This document shows positions 5,603 to 5,716 of a DNA stretch of 5,716 nt, in pieces. Origin of the DNA: Lachnospiraceae bacterium UBA3732 (GTDB lineage: Bacteria > Bacillota > Clostridia > Lachnospirales > Lachnospiraceae). Position 1 is the stretch's first letter, and every line of letters starts with the position of its first letter. The position numbers and the translations under genes were made by a program. Location of the stretch: positions 8,811-14,526 of the forward strand of contig DFHD01000056.1 in assembly GCA_002372545.1 (NCBI GenBank), in the 5' to 3' direction. Under the pieces are notes generated by a model. The model saw only the letters and a program-made list of their open reading frames with translations. It was not told the DNA's origin and searched no databases.

Positions 5603-5716
5603 AAAATTGACGGCTTATCCGCTTTATTTCCTCGATTTATAAGAATTTATTTATCGTCTTATTTCGTCTTTCAGGTGAGATAAGGTGATTAATTTTGAGG
5701 CTTCATCAGTTTGTGT

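Larger units (their letters stand above)
5416..5716 (+). other. AT-rich region without a confirmed gene; possible gene start at its right end
   Basis: No complete gene is seen. By hand count 5471-5716 has 73 G+C in 246 bases, about 30%, against about 60% in a sample line of the MATE gene. It holds the weak hairpin and the phased repeats listed separately. To their right, TATAAG (5638-5643) could be a -10, with a poor -35 (TTATCC, 5615-5620) at 17 bases. Two starts are then possible with fair ribosome binding sites: GTG at 5685-5687 after AGGTGAG (VINFEASSVC), or TTG at 5695-5697 after AAGGTGA (MRLHQFV). Both frames stay open to the edge. Too little is visible to name a product. Confidence 0.35.

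Overview
The window looks like a chromosomal piece of a moderately GC-rich Firmicute, most likely a Clostridia gut anaerobe of the Lachnospiraceae type. This rests on the purine-rich ribosome binding sites (AGGAGG, AAGGAG), the protein families present and the residue style of the proteins. It is an inference from gene style; there is no rRNA or other phylogenetic marker here.

Left part (1-3840): the C-terminal DNA-binding end of a NarL/LuxR-family response regulator reads rightward and runs off the left edge. It converges on a leftward three-gene operon: an ABC ATPase (2671-3618), then two different ABC-2 type permeases (1514-2665 and 367-1527). A perfect 10-bp inverted repeat (324-345) lies between the converging ends and is probably a shared, two-way terminator. 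A NarL-type regulator beside one ATPase and two non-identical permeases of about 385 residues is the same gene set as Bacillus subtilis LnrJK-LnrLMN (formerly YfiJK-YfiLMN), which senses and exports or detoxifies membrane-active linear polyenes. The sensor kinase is expected just left of the window. The operon's control region holds a good sigma-A-like promoter (3781-3810, minus strand). Just upstream of it is the palindrome TGACA-AA-TGTCA (3821-3832), a plausible binding site for the regulator, and the untranslated leader carries a second perfect 9-bp inverted repeat (3675-3699).

Middle (3841-4014): no convincing gene. It contains a degenerate tandem repeat built of 12- and 23-base modules, running up to the next gene.

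Right part (4015-5716): a complete MATE-family multidrug/cation antiporter gene (4015-5415) reads rightward, divergent from the ABC operon. So two unrelated classes of exporter share one 396-base intergenic region. After it the base composition falls to about 30% G+C (hand count, 5471-5716). This AT-rich stretch carries four copies of a TTTGTACCAA-like repeat spaced near whole helical turns, then a weak promoter and a possible gene start at the right edge. It resembles the control region of a following gene or the edge of an acquired element.

Overall this is a small membrane-stress and drug-export neighbourhood. I do not see a clearly undescribed system. The most useful leads are the two operator-like palindromes, the modular repeat before the MATE gene and the phased repeats after it.
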